A DNA stretch of 64,000 nt from Streptomyces syringium (GTDB lineage: Bacteria > Actinomycetota > Actinomycetes > Streptomycetales > Streptomycetaceae): positions 5,849,501 through 5,913,500 of the forward strand of contig NZ_JAGIOH010000001.1 of NCBI RefSeq assembly GCF_017876625.1, read 5' to 3'. The notes beneath the pieces are model-generated. The model was given only the letters and a program-made list of their open reading frames with translations, made no database searches and was not told the DNA's origin. This document shows positions 39,564-50,714 of the stretch, one piece after another. Each line of letters opens with the position of its first letter. Position 1 is the first letter of the stretch. The position numbers and the translations under genes are program-made.

Positions 39564-39971
39564 ATGTCGTACGAGGTCGAGAAGCCGGACGAGCAGTGGC
39601 GCGCGGAGCTGACCCCTGAGGAGTACCAGGTGCTCCGCCAGGCCGGCACCGAGCCCGCCTTCCGCGGTGAGTACACCGACACCAAGACGGCGGGGGTCTA
39701 CTCCTGCCGGGCCTGTGGCGCGGAGCTGTTCCGCTCCACGGAGAAGTTCGAGAGCCACTGCGGCTGGCCGAGCTTCTACGACCCGAAGGACTCCGCCGCC
39801 GTCGAGCTGATCGAGGACCGCTCGCACGGCATGACCCGCACCGAGGTGCGGTGCTCGCGCTGCGGCTCGCACCTCGGCCACGTCTTCGAGGGCGAGGGCT
39901 ACCCCACCCCGACCGACCAGCGGTACTGCATCAACTCGATCTCGCTGCGGCTGGAGCCGGCCGAGGGCTGA
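39564..39971 (+). CDS. msrB: Peptide methionine (R)-S-oxide reductase
   Basis: A 135-residue MsrB that reduces the R form of methionine sulfoxide in proteins. Two CxxC pairs for structural zinc are visible (SCRACGAE and RCSRCGSH). The catalytic cysteine is in QRYCINSISLRL. GWPSFYDP and the substrate-pocket histidines in GSHLGHVFEGEG are intact. It is 54 bases downstream of murC and probably co-transcribed. Confidence 0.95.
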   Translation: MSYEVEKPDEQWRAELTPEEYQVLRQAGTEPAFRGEYTDTKTAGVYSCRACGAELFRSTEKFESHCGWPSFYDPKDSAAVELIEDRSHGMTRTEVRCSRCGSHLGHVFEGEGYPTPTDQRYCINSISLRLEPAEG

Positions 39972-39999
39972 CGAGGGGCGCTGAGAAGGGGCCTCGGGG

Positions 40000-40296
40000 T
40001 CAGCTCCTGCCGATGGCGCTCAGGCCCTTCTGGAGATCCTCGTAGTTCATCACCGGCTGGATGTGGATCTCCGCCTCCAGCTCCGTGAAGAACCTTTCGA
40101 GGATCGGGGGCATCTGTGAGGAGTCCTCCATGTCGAAGACCATCAAGCAGGAGCGCCCGCCGTCCATCGGGGCGAAGTAGGCGGCCTCGGGGTGGACCTT
40201 CTCCATGACCTCCTGCAGCACCTCCGGCAGCTTTCCGTTCTTGATCGCCTCGTTTCCCGCGCGGGTGTCCAGCCGGGCCTCCAATAGCGTGCGCAT
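40000..40296 (-). CDS. Small conserved protein of unknown function
   Basis: A 98-residue cytoplasmic protein with an alternating strand-helix pattern that suggests a ferredoxin-like (dimeric alpha-beta) fold: AYFAPMDGGRSCLMVFDME, and then ELEAEIHIQPVMNYEDLQKGL. No catalytic or metal motif is evident. AAGGA precedes the ATG. It converges with msrB and lies 50 bases upstream of nothing but the treZ 3' end, so no operon is implied. Confidence 0.7.
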   Translation of the reverse strand: MRTLLEARLDTRAGNEAIKNGKLPEVLQEVMEKVHPEAAYFAPMDGGRSCLMVFDMEDSSQMPPILERFFTELEAEIHIQPVMNYEDLQKGLSAIGRS

Positions 40297-40346
40297 GGTC
40301 CTTCACTCCTTCGGCGGCGCACCCGCGCATGGCGTTCCGGCAGCGC

Positions 40347-42152
40347 TCACGAAGGCGCGGTCGCGCCACTTCCAGCGTCTGCCCGCTGGTCGGGCTCCGC
40401 AACAGCGGGCCCGAGGCGCAGCACGACGGCCGTCTCGGGCGGCAGCCGCAGCACGCCGTCCGCGTCCGGCGGCCCGACGGGACGCCACGCCAGGACGGCC
40501 TCGGCACCCGCCGCGTCGGGGCCCAGCTCCAGCGCGACGGGCCGGTCGGAGAGATTGACCGCCAGGTGCAGGGGGCCGCGCCGGAAGTGGACCGTGCGGT
40601 CCCCGGCGAAGAGCGCGTCGTACTCCCACCGGGGATCGCCGAGGGCCGGCTCGGTCCGGCGCAGGGCGATCAGATGCCGGTACCAGTCGAGCAGCGCCGT
40701 GTGCGGCGCGCGGTCCGGCTCGCTCCAGTCGAGGCAGGAGCGGTCCCGGGTGGCGGGGTCCTGGGGGTCGGGGATGTCCTTCGCCGCCCAGCCGTGCGCG
40801 GCGAACTCCCGCCGCCTTCCGGTGCGCACGGCCTCGGCCAGCGCCGGATCCGTGTGGTCGGTGAAGAACTGCCAGGGCGTGCGGGCCCCCCACTCCTCGC
40901 CCATGAACAGCATCGGGGTGAAGGGCGCGCACAGTACGAGCGCGGCCGCGCAGGCCAGCAGCCCGGGGGACAGCCGGGCCGAAAGCCGGTCGCCCAGGGC
41001 CCGGTTGCCCACCTGGTCGTGCGTCTGGGCGTAGCCGAGGAGCCGGTACGCGGGTGTGGCGCGCGGATCGAGGGGGCGGCCGTGGGGGCGGGAGCGGAAG
41101 GCGGAGTACGTGCCGTCGTGGAAGAAGCCACCGCGCAGCGTCTTGGTGAGGGCGTGTGCCGGGTCGGCGGCGAAGTCCGCGTAGTACCCCTGGGACTCGC
41201 CTGTCAGGGCCGTGTGCAGCGCATGGTGGAAGTCGTCGTTCCACTGGGCGTGGATGCCCATGCCGCCCGCTTCGCGCGCGGTGGTCGTGGCCGGGTCGTT
41301 GAGGTCGGACTCGGCGATGAGGAAGAGCGGCCGCCCCAACCGCCCGGCCAGGGCGTCGACCGCGGCCGACAGCTCGGCGAGGAAGTGCTTCGGCCCGGTG
41401 TCGATCAGCGCGTGCACCGCGTCCAGCCGCAGCCCGTCGAGCCCGTAATCACGCAGCCAGGCCAGGGCGCTGCCGATCAGGAACGCCCGGACCTCGGCGG
41501 AGCCGGGGGCGTCGAGGTTGACGGCCGCGCCCCACGGCGTGTGGTGGGTGTCGGTGAAGTACGGGCCGAAGGCGGGCAAATGGTTGCCGGACGGGCCCAG
41601 GTGGTTGTGCACGACGTCGAGCACGACGCCGAGGCCCCGCGCGTGCGCCGTGTCCACGAAGCGCCGCAGGCCCGCCGGGCCGCCGTAGGGCTCGTGGACG
41701 GCCCAGAGGGAGACCCCCTCGTACCCCCAGCCGTGCGTGCCCGGGAACGGGCACACGGGCATGAGTTCCACATGGGTGATGCCCAAGTCGGCCAGGTGGG
41801 GCAGCCGCTCGGCGGCCGCGTCGAAGGTGCCCTCGGGGGTGAAGGTGCCGATGTGCAGCTCGTAGAGGACCGCGCCGGGCAGCGGGCGGCCCGGCCACGG
41901 CTGCCGCCGGCCGGAGGCGGCCGGATCGACGACCGCGCTGAGCCCGTCGGGGCCGTCCGGCTGGCGGCGGGAGCGCGGGTCGGGCAGCACGGGCCCGCCG
42001 TCCAGGGCGAAACCGTAGCGGTCCCCAGCGGCAGCGGGGACCGCGCACCGCCACCAGCCCGCGCGGGCCGGATGGCGCTCCATGGGGTGCTCGCGGTCCG
42101 CCGCGCGCAGCACCACCCGTCCGGCGTTCGGCGCCCACACCTCGAACAGCAC
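40347..42152 (-). CDS. treZ: Malto-oligosyltrehalose trehalohydrolase
   Basis: A 601-residue GH13 enzyme that releases trehalose from maltooligosyl-trehalose. An N-terminal carbohydrate-binding module (FEVWAPNAGRVVLRAADREH) is followed by the barrel. Landmarks are VLDVVHNHLGPSGNH, the nucleophile in DGLRLDAVHALID, the acid/base in FLIAESDLND, the third acid in GYAQTHDQVGNR and LFMGEEWG. The start is GTG at 42152 with GGAG 7 bases upstream, excluding a longer extension. It partners TreY and GlgX further along the same strand. Confidence 0.9.
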   Translation of the reverse strand: MLFEVWAPNAGRVVLRAADREHPMERHPARAGWWRCAVPAAAGDRYGFALDGGPVLPDPRSRRQPDGPDGLSAVVDPAASGRRQPWPGRPLPGAVLYELHIGTFTPEGTFDAAAERLPHLADLGITHVELMPVCPFPGTHGWGYEGVSLWAVHEPYGGPAGLRRFVDTAHARGLGVVLDVVHNHLGPSGNHLPAFGPYFTDTHHTPWGAAVNLDAPGSAEVRAFLIGSALAWLRDYGLDGLRLDAVHALIDTGPKHFLAELSAAVDALAGRLGRPLFLIAESDLNDPATTTAREAGGMGIHAQWNDDFHHALHTALTGESQGYYADFAADPAHALTKTLRGGFFHDGTYSAFRSRPHGRPLDPRATPAYRLLGYAQTHDQVGNRALGDRLSARLSPGLLACAAALVLCAPFTPMLFMGEEWGARTPWQFFTDHTDPALAEAVRTGRRREFAAHGWAAKDIPDPQDPATRDRSCLDWSEPDRAPHTALLDWYRHLIALRRTEPALGDPRWEYDALFAGDRTVHFRRGPLHLAVNLSDRPVALELGPDAAGAEAVLAWRPVGPPDADGVLRLPPETAVVLRLGPAVAEPDQRADAGSGATAPS

Positions 42153-42265
42153 AGCCGGCTCCTCTCGACGACGCTCGACGACGGTGCTGTTCATGGTGCC
42201 CGGCCCCGGCCGTCCGAATGCGGCCCGGGCGGACACCAGATGGCGGTCAGTCAGCTGAGGGGTGG

Positions 42266-43189
42266 TCAGCCGCTCTGCGGGGGCACGAGGTCGACGCGTT
42301 CCTGGGTGACCGGGTACCCCGCCTTCGCGAAGGTGGCCGCCATCGGGTGGTTGCCCTGGTCGGTCGCCGCCGCGATCCACGTCGCACCCTCGGCGACCAG
42401 GTCGTGGGTGCACTCCACGAGCAGGTCGTACGCGTAGCCGTGGCCGCGCTGCCCGGGCACGACCCCGATGTACCCCACGCACGGCCCGGCCGGGTTGTGC
42501 GCGGGCACCTGGAGGCCGACCGGCTCGCCGTCGGGGGTGTAGGCGAGCTTCCACCAGGCGCGCGGCGAGGGCAGCCAGTCGAGGAACCCCATGAACTCGT
42601 CGACGGCCCCGTCCGGCCCGAGCTCGGCGAGGTTCCGCCGGTCATGGGCGTCGAGGGTCCCCTGATGCGTCCGGCGCACCACATCCCGTATCACCGCGTC
42701 GTCGGGCTCCGCCCGGAACGTGAGCCGCCCGGGCCGCTCCGGCAGCCCGCACGCGGTCGTCCACTCGTAGCGGAAGCGGTCGACGAGATGGCGCAGACCC
42801 GCCGCCTCGGCCGCGGCGATCCGGGCCTCGCCGGCCGTCCGCGTCTCCGGCCGGTCCCGCCATCCGGGCGGGGCCAGCAGGCAGTACTCGGTGCGCAGCG
42901 GCGCCGTGCGCAGCAGCCGGACCGCGGCCTCGTCCTCGCCCTCGGCGAAGTCGAACCAGTCGAGGGCCTTCGGCGCCTCGTCGCCGGGCCCGCCCCACCA
43001 GGCGGCGCGTGCCACGACCTTGTCGTCGCGCAGCGCGACCCAGGTCCAGTCGGGGCGGTACTCGCCGCCCTCGTGGAGGGGCGCGTAACGGTGGCCGAAG
43101 GCGGCCCGGCCGACGAGGCCGGGGTCGGGCAGGGACGTGAAGAGAGCGGTGTCGTTCTCGGTGAGCGCGCGGATGACCAGCTCGGTCAT
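42266..43189 (-). CDS. GNAT-family N-acetyltransferase
   Basis: A 307-residue protein with a GNAT domain in the C-terminal half. The acetyl-CoA-binding motif A is CVGYIGVVPGQRGHGYAYDLL, followed by NHPMAATFAKAGYPVTQERVDLV. The N-terminal half looks like a second, degenerate GNAT repeat (IRALTENDTALFTSLPD). The acceptor cannot be predicted. It lies between treZ and the lipoamide dehydrogenase gene, on the same strand as both, but with gaps of over 80 bases. Confidence 0.8.
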   Translation of the reverse strand: MTELVIRALTENDTALFTSLPDPGLVGRAAFGHRYAPLHEGGEYRPDWTWVALRDDKVVARAAWWGGPGDEAPKALDWFDFAEGEDEAAVRLLRTAPLRTEYCLLAPPGWRDRPETRTAGEARIAAAEAAGLRHLVDRFRYEWTTACGLPERPGRLTFRAEPDDAVIRDVVRRTHQGTLDAHDRRNLAELGPDGAVDEFMGFLDWLPSPRAWWKLAYTPDGEPVGLQVPAHNPAGPCVGYIGVVPGQRGHGYAYDLLVECTHDLVAEGATWIAAATDQGNHPMAATFAKAGYPVTQERVDLVPPQSG

Positions 43190-43271
43190 GAAGGTCCTTC
43201 TTCCGGTGGACGGCTCCGGAACGCTAGGAGACGTCCACCCCGGCGTCCAACGCTTTTCCCGTGCACAGTAC

Positions 43272-44702
43272 TTACTGCTGGTGCAGCCCCCGGCCGGCCA
43301 GGGACAGGAACACCTCGCCGACCGCCTCCGAGAGCGTCGGATGCGGGTGGACGTGCTGGGCCACATCGGCGGCCTCGGCGTCCCAGCCGACGATCAGCTG
43401 GCTCTCCGCGATCATCTCCGAGACATGCGGGCCCACGAGGTGCACGCCCAGCACCCGGCCCCCGCTCCCGCCCGTCGCCCCTGCCTCCGTGACGACCTTC
43501 ACCACCCCGCCCTGCCCGTGCACCATGCCCTTGGCGACCGCCGTCAACGGCATCGAGTTGACCTTCACCTCATGGCCCCGCTCCCGTGCCCCGGCCTCGG
43601 ACAGGCCCACGGACGCCGTCTGGGGGCTGGAGTAGGTGACCCGCGGCACGGCCGCGTAGTCGACCGGCCGCGGCGCCCCGCCCGCGAGGGTCTCCGCGAC
43701 CACCAGCCCCTCGGCGAAGGACGCGTGCGCCAGCCCCAGTGACGGCGGCGGCAGCAGATCGCCGACCACATGGATGCCCGGCACGGAGGTCTCCAGGCGC
43801 GCCCAGTCGGCCGGCGCGACGAACCCCCGCGCGTCCGTGGCCAGCCCGGCGGCCGCCAGCCCCAGCCCGTCGGTGACCGGCACCCGGCCCACGGCCACCA
43901 GCAGCCGCTCGGCCTCCACGACCCGGAACTCCCCGCGCGCGGTACGGACGGTGGCCCGCACCCCGCCCTCGTAGGGCCGCGCGTCCTCCAGCCGCGCGCC
44001 CACCTGGACGTCGATGCCGCGCTTCTTCAGGCCCCGGGTCAGATGCCGGCTCACGTCGGCGTCCTCCAGCGGCAGCAGCCGGCCGGCCGCCTCCACCAGC
44101 GTCACCTCGGCGCCCATCGACCGGTGCAGGGAGGCGTACTCGACGCCGATCGCGCCGCCGCCCAGCACCAGCACCGAGGTGGGCAGCCCCGGGGCGAACA
44201 ACGCGTCGTCACTGGTGACGACCCGCTCGCCGTCCGGCTCCAGCCCGGGCAGCGTGCGCGGCCGTGAACCCGTGGCGAGCACGATGCCGCGCCGCACGGT
44301 CCACCGGGACCCCGCCTCGGCACCCGAGTCGACCCGGACGCCGCGCGGGCCCGTCAGCGAGGCGGAACCGCGCACCACGCGCACCCGCGCGTGGGACAGG
44401 TGCCCCTCCACGCCCTTGTGGTTGCGCGCGACGATGTCGTCGCGGGTGGCGGTCAGCGCGGACCAGTCGACGGAGTCGAGCGTCACCTTCACCCCCCACC
44501 GCTCCCGCGCCTCGGCGATCCCGTCCACCAGCTCCGCGGCGTGCAGCATCGCCTTGCTCGGCACGCAGCCGCGGTGCAGACAGGTGCCGCCCACCAGATC
44601 GCGTTCCGCGAGGACGACATCGAGCCCCAGGGCGGCGGCGCGCAGCGCGGTGCTGTACCCGCCGGTGCCGCCACCGATGACAAACACATCTGTTTCCTGC
44701 AT
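43272..44702 (-). CDS. lpdA: Dihydrolipoyl dehydrogenase (E3)
   Basis: A 476-residue flavoprotein with the redox disulfide in GGTCLHRGCVPSKAML, an N-terminal FAD site FVIGGGTGGYSTAL, an NAD site LVLGGGAIGVEYASL, HVVGDLLPPPSLG and the C-terminal base pair in HVHPHPTLSEAVGE. It reoxidises dihydrolipoamide of 2-oxoacid dehydrogenase complexes. It stands alone, not beside E1 or E2 genes, and so may be a general or alternative E3. AGGGTGAAGAC precedes the ATG. It is divergent from the LysR gene. Confidence 0.9.
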   Translation of the reverse strand: MQETDVFVIGGGTGGYSTALRAAALGLDVVLAERDLVGGTCLHRGCVPSKAMLHAAELVDGIAEARERWGVKVTLDSVDWSALTATRDDIVARNHKGVEGHLSHARVRVVRGSASLTGPRGVRVDSGAEAGSRWTVRRGIVLATGSRPRTLPGLEPDGERVVTSDDALFAPGLPTSVLVLGGGAIGVEYASLHRSMGAEVTLVEAAGRLLPLEDADVSRHLTRGLKKRGIDVQVGARLEDARPYEGGVRATVRTARGEFRVVEAERLLVAVGRVPVTDGLGLAAAGLATDARGFVAPADWARLETSVPGIHVVGDLLPPPSLGLAHASFAEGLVVAETLAGGAPRPVDYAAVPRVTYSSPQTASVGLSEAGARERGHEVKVNSMPLTAVAKGMVHGQGGVVKVVTEAGATGGSGGRVLGVHLVGPHVSEMIAESQLIVGWDAEAADVAQHVHPHPTLSEAVGEVFLSLAGRGLHQQ

Positions 44703-44786
44703 GTCTTCACCCTGCGCCGCGAGCGATCATGAGTCCAACGCAATGTTTCGATGGATTCGATGACAGCTGTTCATAGGGGGAGCCGG

Positions 44787-45701
44787 TTGAGTCTGCGACA
44801 GATGGAGTACCTGGTCGCGGTGGTGGCGGAGGAGTCCTTCACCCGGGCCGCCGAGGCGCTCAACGTCACCCAGTCCGCGCTCTCGCACCAGATCAAGGCG
44901 CTGGAGCGGGAGGTCGGCGGCCCGCTGCTGGAGCGGCGCCCGCGCGGCATCGGGCTCACGCCCATGGGCCGCGCCTTCCTGCCGCACGCCGAACTGGCGG
45001 TGCGCAGCGCCCAACAGGCGCGCCGCGCCGCGAAGGCCGCGGCCGGGGCGGCGGGCGGCGAGCTGCACATCGCGACGCTGCACGCGCTCGCCGTCGGCGT
45101 GCTGCCGTCCGTCTTCGCCCGCTGGCGGCGCGAGTACCCCCAGGTCCTGCTGAACCTCCACGAGTACGCCACCACGGAGGAGCTGCGCGATCACATGGAG
45201 CGCGGCGTCGCCGACGTGGCCGTCGGCCCCCGGCCGGACGACTGGCACGGCCCCGTCGTCCCGCTCGGCCAGGAGGAGATCATGCTGGTCACCTCCGCCG
45301 ACGACCCGCTCGCGGCCCGCGCGCAGCCGGTGCGGCTGACGGAACTGGCCGACCGGGTATGGGTGCGCTGCGCCCTCGAACCGGTGGTGCAGGGGCAGCG
45401 CTGGCTGGACTGGGTCTGCGAGCGGAGCGGCTTCGCCCCCCGTACGGGCATGTGGACCGAGCACTCCTCCACCGCCGTCCGGATGGCGGTGGCCGGCGTG
45501 GGCCTCGTCGCCGCGCCCCCGCACCTCGCCCGGGACGTCACCGGCGCGGCGGTCCTCGCCGTCGACCCGCCCTGGCACCGGGAACAGACCGCCTACTCCC
45601 GGGTGGAACTCACCGGCATCGCCGCCACCTTCGTGCGCATCGGCCAGGAGCTGGCCTTCCCGGACACCGCTCAGGCCCGCACCAGCAGCGCCACGGGGTA
45701 G
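44787..45701 (+). CDS. LysR-family transcriptional regulator
   Basis: A 304-residue regulator. The winged helix-turn-helix is at the N-terminus (LRQMEYLVAVVAEESFTRAAEALNVTQ...SALSHQIKALER), followed by a two-lobed ligand-binding domain. The TTG at 44787 is chosen because AGGGGGAG lies just before it and the family usually starts at this point; ATGs at 44751 and 44760 are in frame. It is divergent from lpdA, as LysR genes often are from their target. Its last 31 bases overlap the treY 3' end on the opposite strand. Confidence 0.85.
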   Translation: MSLRQMEYLVAVVAEESFTRAAEALNVTQSALSHQIKALEREVGGPLLERRPRGIGLTPMGRAFLPHAELAVRSAQQARRAAKAAAGAAGGELHIATLHALAVGVLPSVFARWRREYPQVLLNLHEYATTEELRDHMERGVADVAVGPRPDDWHGPVVPLGQEEIMLVTSADDPLAARAQPVRLTELADRVWVRCALEPVVQGQRWLDWVCERSGFAPRTGMWTEHSSTAVRMAVAGVGLVAAPPHLARDVTGAAVLAVDPPWHREQTAYSRVELTGIAATFVRIGQELAFPDTAQARTSSATG

Positions 45702-48076
45702 CGGTCCAGCAGCTCCGACAGCGCCGCCCCGCCCTCGTACCCGCGGTCGGTCAGCAGCTCGCGCCACCGGCCGCCGCCGGGCAGGGCCAGCGTCGTGTCC
45801 CGCCAGCCGCCGGCGTCCGCGAGCCGGCGGGACAGCCGGGTCACGGCGGTGACGACCTCGCCCGAACGGGTGAAGGCCACGCAGTGCCCGGCGGCCGGGC
45901 CGAGCGCGGTCAGCGGCTCGTACGAGGCCTCGGCGGCGAACCAGGCGGGGTGGGCGCGACGCAGCAGCAGCGCGGTCCGGGTGAGCCACAGCTTCTCCGC
46001 CGAGAGCCCGCCGTCCACCGGGGCCGCATCGGCGAGCGGCCCGTCGGGGAACCGCGGCACCCGGCGGTTGTCCGGGTCGACGAGCGCGGTGCGGTCGTGC
46101 TCGGTGCCCATGTAGAGATCCGGCACGCCCGGCATGGTGAGGTGCAGCGCCGCGGCACCGAGGACGTTGGCCCGCACCACCGGGCCCATCTCGCGGACCA
46201 GGGGCGCGAGCGCGGCGCCGGGCGGCCCGCACGGGCCGGTCGCGACGAACGCCTCCACCGCCCGCTCGTAGGCCGCGTCCGGCTCGGTCCACGTCGTGCG
46301 CAGCGCGGCCTCGCGCACGCTCTTGAGGACCGCGGGGACGAGGCGCCCCGCCTCGACGGCGCCCGAGCCGTCCGCCGCGCAGATCCCCAGTGCGCTCTGC
46401 CAGGCCACCCACGCCACGTGCGGGTCGGGCGCCGCCGCCAGGGCCGCCAGCCGGTCCATCAGATCGGCCCACCGCCGCGGGTACTGCGTCAGCGCCGCGA
46501 TCCTCGCCCGCGCGTCCGCACTGCGCTTGGTGTCGTGGGTGGACAGCACCGTCCCGGTGGCCGGCCAGTCGCGCCGCAGCCGGGCGCAGTAGGCGTGGAA
46601 CTCGCCCGGCGGGACCGCGGGCCGCTGCGGGGTGCCGCCGACCTCGTTGGCGGACAGCAGGGGCGCGTAGCGGTAGAAGGCCGTGTCCTCCACCGACTTG
46701 GCGTGCAGCGCGGACGCGGTCTGCGCGAACCGCGCGCAGAAGTCCCGGTGGTCCGGCCCGTCCCCGAGCCGGCCGAGCGCCGCGTCCCGCACGACCTCCA
46801 CCGCCGCGGCCTCCTCGGCCACGGAGAAGGCCGTACGGGCGCCCTGGGCCGCCTCGTCCAGCAGTGCGGCGTCCACCGGGGCCACCGGCTCCCCGGGCAC
46901 CGCGTACGGGCGGTAGACGGGCAGCCGGACGAGGATCTCGCGCAGGGCGGTGCGCAGGGCCCACGGGGCGTGGTCGCGCAGCAGGGGCGAGGTGTCACGG
47001 GCCCGGTCGAGGGTGCGGACCAGCCGCTCGACCTCCGCGGCCAGTTCATGGGTGACGACCTTGTAGGCCGCGCGCCGCACCGTCGCCGGCCAGTCGCCGC
47101 CCCGGTCGGGCGGCCCGCCGGTGAACGCGCGGTACGCGGCTGTCAGCGCGGTGGCGCCCTCCGGGTCCACGAAGAGGCCGTCGATGTGGCGCAGGGCGTC
47201 GTAGCCGGTCGTCCCGGCCACGGGCCAGTCGCCGGGCAGCCGTTCGTCGCCGCTGAGGATCTTCTCGACGACCGTCCAGCAGCCACCCGTCGCCTTCCCC
47301 AGCCGCCGGAGATAGCCGGCCGGGTCCGCGAGCCCGTCCGGGTGGTCGATCCGCAGGCCCTCGACCACCCCCTCGCGCAGCAGCCGGAGCACCGTGGCGT
47401 GGGTGGCGGCGAAGACCTCGGGGTCCTCCACGCGGACGGCGATCAGCGTGGAAATGGTGAAGAAGCGGCGGTAGTTCACCTCGGTGCGGGCCAGCCGCCA
47501 CCAGGCCGGCCGGTACCACTGGGCGTCCAGCAGCTCCGGCAGCGGCAGCCGCTCGGTGCCCGGCCGCAGCGGGAAGGCGTGGTCGTGCCAGCGCAGCTCC
47601 CCGTCCACCACGCGCAGGTGGGGCAGCTCGTCGCCCAGCCGGCCGCCCAGCACCGGCAGCAGCACCTTCCCGCCGTGCTCGGCCCAGTCGATGTCGAACC
47701 AGCGCGCGTACGGCGACGCGGGGCCGTCCCGCAGGACCTCCCACAGCGGCCCGTTCAGCCGCGCGGGCACCGGCACCGCCATGTGGTTCGGCACGATGTC
47801 GAGGACCAGTCCGAGCCCGTGCTCCCGGGCGGTACGGGCCAGCGCGCGCAGCCCCTCCTCACCGCCCAGCTCCGCCCGGACCGCCGCGTGGTCGACCACG
47901 TCGTAGCCGTGCTCGGAGCCCGGCACCGCCTCCAGCACCGGCGACAGGTGCAGATGCGAGATACCGAGCGAGGCGAGGTAGGGCACGGCCCTTCGGGCCG
48001 CCGCGAAGGGGAAGTCCGGCTGGAGCTGGAGCCGGTACGTGGCGGTCGGGGGCGGCACGGTGCTGTCGGGCGTCAT
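45671..48076 (-). CDS. treY: Malto-oligosyltrehalose synthase
   Basis: An 801-residue GH13 isomerase that turns the reducing-end alpha-1,4 bond of maltooligosaccharides into trehalose. Blocks include ATYRLQLQPDFPF, LGISHLHLSPVLEAVPGSEHGYDVVD, LVLDIVPNHMA, GLRIDHPDGLADP (nucleophile Asp), and LSTHDTKRSADARARIAAL. The length is in the normal range. The ATG has no clear ribosome-binding site but is preceded by the near-palindrome at 48077-48092. It lies 87 bases downstream of glgX and is probably in the same transcript. Confidence 0.9.
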   Translation of the reverse strand: MTPDSTVPPPTATYRLQLQPDFPFAAARRAVPYLASLGISHLHLSPVLEAVPGSEHGYDVVDHAAVRAELGGEEGLRALARTAREHGLGLVLDIVPNHMAVPVPARLNGPLWEVLRDGPASPYARWFDIDWAEHGGKVLLPVLGGRLGDELPHLRVVDGELRWHDHAFPLRPGTERLPLPELLDAQWYRPAWWRLARTEVNYRRFFTISTLIAVRVEDPEVFAATHATVLRLLREGVVEGLRIDHPDGLADPAGYLRRLGKATGGCWTVVEKILSGDERLPGDWPVAGTTGYDALRHIDGLFVDPEGATALTAAYRAFTGGPPDRGGDWPATVRRAAYKVVTHELAAEVERLVRTLDRARDTSPLLRDHAPWALRTALREILVRLPVYRPYAVPGEPVAPVDAALLDEAAQGARTAFSVAEEAAAVEVVRDAALGRLGDGPDHRDFCARFAQTASALHAKSVEDTAFYRYAPLLSANEVGGTPQRPAVPPGEFHAYCARLRRDWPATGTVLSTHDTKRSADARARIAALTQYPRRWADLMDRLAALAAAPDPHVAWVAWQSALGICAADGSGAVEAGRLVPAVLKSVREAALRTTWTEPDAAYERAVEAFVATGPCGPPGAALAPLVREMGPVVRANVLGAAALHLTMPGVPDLYMGTEHDRTALVDPDNRRVPRFPDGPLADAAPVDGGLSAEKLWLTRTALLLRRAHPAWFAAEASYEPLTALGPAAGHCVAFTRSGEVVTAVTRLSRRLADAGGWRDTTLALPGGGRWRELLTDRGYEGGAALSELLDRYPVALLVRA

Positions 48077-48092
48077 GGGAACGTACGTACCC
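48077..48092. promoter_or_regulatory. Imperfect palindrome at the treY start
   Basis: GGGAACGTACGTACCC matches its own complement at 14 of 16 bases and touches the treY ATG. It could be an operator or a translational element. Confidence 0.3.
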
Positions 48093-48163
48093 GCAACGGG
48101 CGGTGATGCCGCAAGGGACTAGGCCGCGTGCGGTGGTGGGCCGGGCCGTCGGTCGCAGGCGGA

Positions 48164-50290
<2,127 letters not shown>

Positions 50291-50309
50291 GAGTCGACTC
50301 TTCCACTTC

Positions 50310-50352
50310 TTCCGGGGGCCTTCCGGGGTCTTCCGGGGGGTACTTCCGGGGG
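50310..50352 (+). repeat. Four TTCCGGGG repeats upstream of glgX
   Basis: TTCCGGGG occurs at 50310, 50321, 50331 and 50344, about one helical turn apart, starting 20 bases upstream of the glgX start codon. It may be a binding array or a product of slippage. The rest of the gap 50353-50646 shows nothing I can name. Confidence 0.5.
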
Positions 50353-50646
50353 TTCTTCGTAGGGCCTTGCGAGGTCTTCCGAGACGAGTCCCCGGGCGCC
50401 ACGGGGCGCCATGAGGACTCCTGTACGAGGCCGACCCGGAATCCTTTCCCAACCGACGCGGCCGAGCGGGCCTTTCCGCAGATCTTCCCCAAAAGGAGAC
50501 CGGCACCTCCTTCTTGCGCCCCGTTCGGCTCGTCCAACCGGGTGACGACCGGGGGTCACGCTATGAATCCGCTCACTTCGGCCACCACGGCCGGAAACAA
50601 CCGCCTCATGCGATGGGACAGTTGACCGACGACTGGCTGCGAGCGG

Positions 50647-50676
50647 GTGCACCGCCTCCCGCCCGCACAGTAGTCT
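50647..50676 (+). promoter_or_regulatory. Promoter of the HEPN-protein gene
   Basis: GTGCAC (50647-50652) and TAGTCT (50671-50676) are 18 bases apart. Transcription near 50683 would give a leader of about 32 bases containing GGAAGG before the GTG at 50715. Confidence 0.4.
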
Positions 50677-50714
50677 GCCTTGATCGTTGGACGGGGGCGG
50701 AAGGCGGTGCACTG

